Shown here: positions 5,645-5,734 of the stretch, one piece after another | How positions within the stretch are numbered: the first letter of the stretch is position 1 | How the letters are laid out: each line of letters begins with the position of its first letter | NCBI RefSeq assembly: GCF_022095675.1 | Contig: NZ_JAHYSG010000232.1 | Span: 1 to 5,734 of the forward strand | DNA from: Dactylosporangium sp. AC04546 | GTDB lineage: Bacteria > Actinomycetota > Actinomycetes > Mycobacteriales > Micromonosporaceae | DNA: 5,734 bases | Direction: 5' to 3' | Translations under genes and position numbers: made by a program | Notes under the pieces: generated by a model | What the model was told of the DNA's origin: nothing | The model's input: the letters and a program-made list of their open reading frames with translations, nothing else | The model's database searches: none

Positions 5645-5734
5645 CTACCGGCGGGCCGTGGAGTGGGGCGCCGCCTGGTGGGCCGGCGTGTGGTGTGGGG
5701 CGGGCTGCGCGGCGGGGTCGAGGCCGTCCGCGGC
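5645..5734 (-). CDS. C-terminal tail of an unidentified upstream gene (5' partial)
   Basis: On the minus strand a frame open from the right edge ends at TAG (5647-5645), giving 29 residues ending APHSTARR. Twenty-eight of the 29 sense codons end in G or C, as expected for a real gene here. The residues (Ala, Pro and His rich) look like a disordered protein tail. It would end 18 bp before the NAD kinase ATG, suggesting one operon. The fragment is too short to recognise. Other minus-strand frames are also open, so the call rests mainly on codon third-position bias. Confidence 0.4.
   Translation of the reverse strand, partial: AADGLDPAAQPAPHHTPAHQAAPHSTARR

Overview
The window is very GC-rich (low-to-mid 70s percent by eye), with near-saturated G/C at third codon positions, GTG as well as ATG starts, and a SARP/AfsR-type regulator fragment. 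This points to a high-GC actinomycete, for example a Micromonosporaceae- or Pseudonocardiales-like organism. The genus cannot be fixed from sequence alone.

Layout, left to right. (1) 1-1158 (+): the C-terminal part of a large helical regulator, cut by the left edge. (2) 1159-1238: a short convergent spacer holding a perfect 14-bp stem hairpin that probably ends transcription from both sides. (3) 1239-4327 (-): two translationally coupled genes sharing an ATGA overlap. The first is a response regulator fused to a glutaredoxin-like domain and a thioredoxin-reductase-like flavoprotein. The second is a soluble histidine kinase with an N-terminal cyclic-nucleotide-binding-like domain. (4) 4328-4386: a 59-bp divergent control region with a -10-like element just before the next gene and a nested inverted repeat. 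(5) 4387-4680 (+): a 97-residue UBP-type zinc-finger protein, probably translated from a leaderless mRNA. (6) 4681-4750: a convergent spacer with a 13-bp stem hairpin and a 12-bp tandem repeat that runs into the NAD kinase stop codon. (7) 4751-5626 (-): a complete NAD kinase. (8) 5645-5734 (-): the probable C-terminal tail of an upstream gene cut by the right edge.

The centre is an apparent cytoplasmic phosphorelay whose response regulator carries a flavoprotein instead of a DNA-binding output. The expected redox cysteines are missing from both redox modules: the glutaredoxin-like site is SAPS and the thioredoxin-reductase site is SAAT. The kinase's cyclic-nucleotide pocket and the zinc finger's ligand pocket are also altered. 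All catalytic residues of the phosphorelay itself are intact. The module therefore looks like a signalling system in which phosphorylation controls, or is controlled by, an FAD/NAD(P)H-binding unit that does not work as a classical disulfide reductase. I recall this architecture from actinobacterial genomes under generic names, but know of no characterised function. The nearby NAD kinase makes NADP+, which could link to the flavoprotein's cofactor, but the genes are convergent and the link is only an inference.
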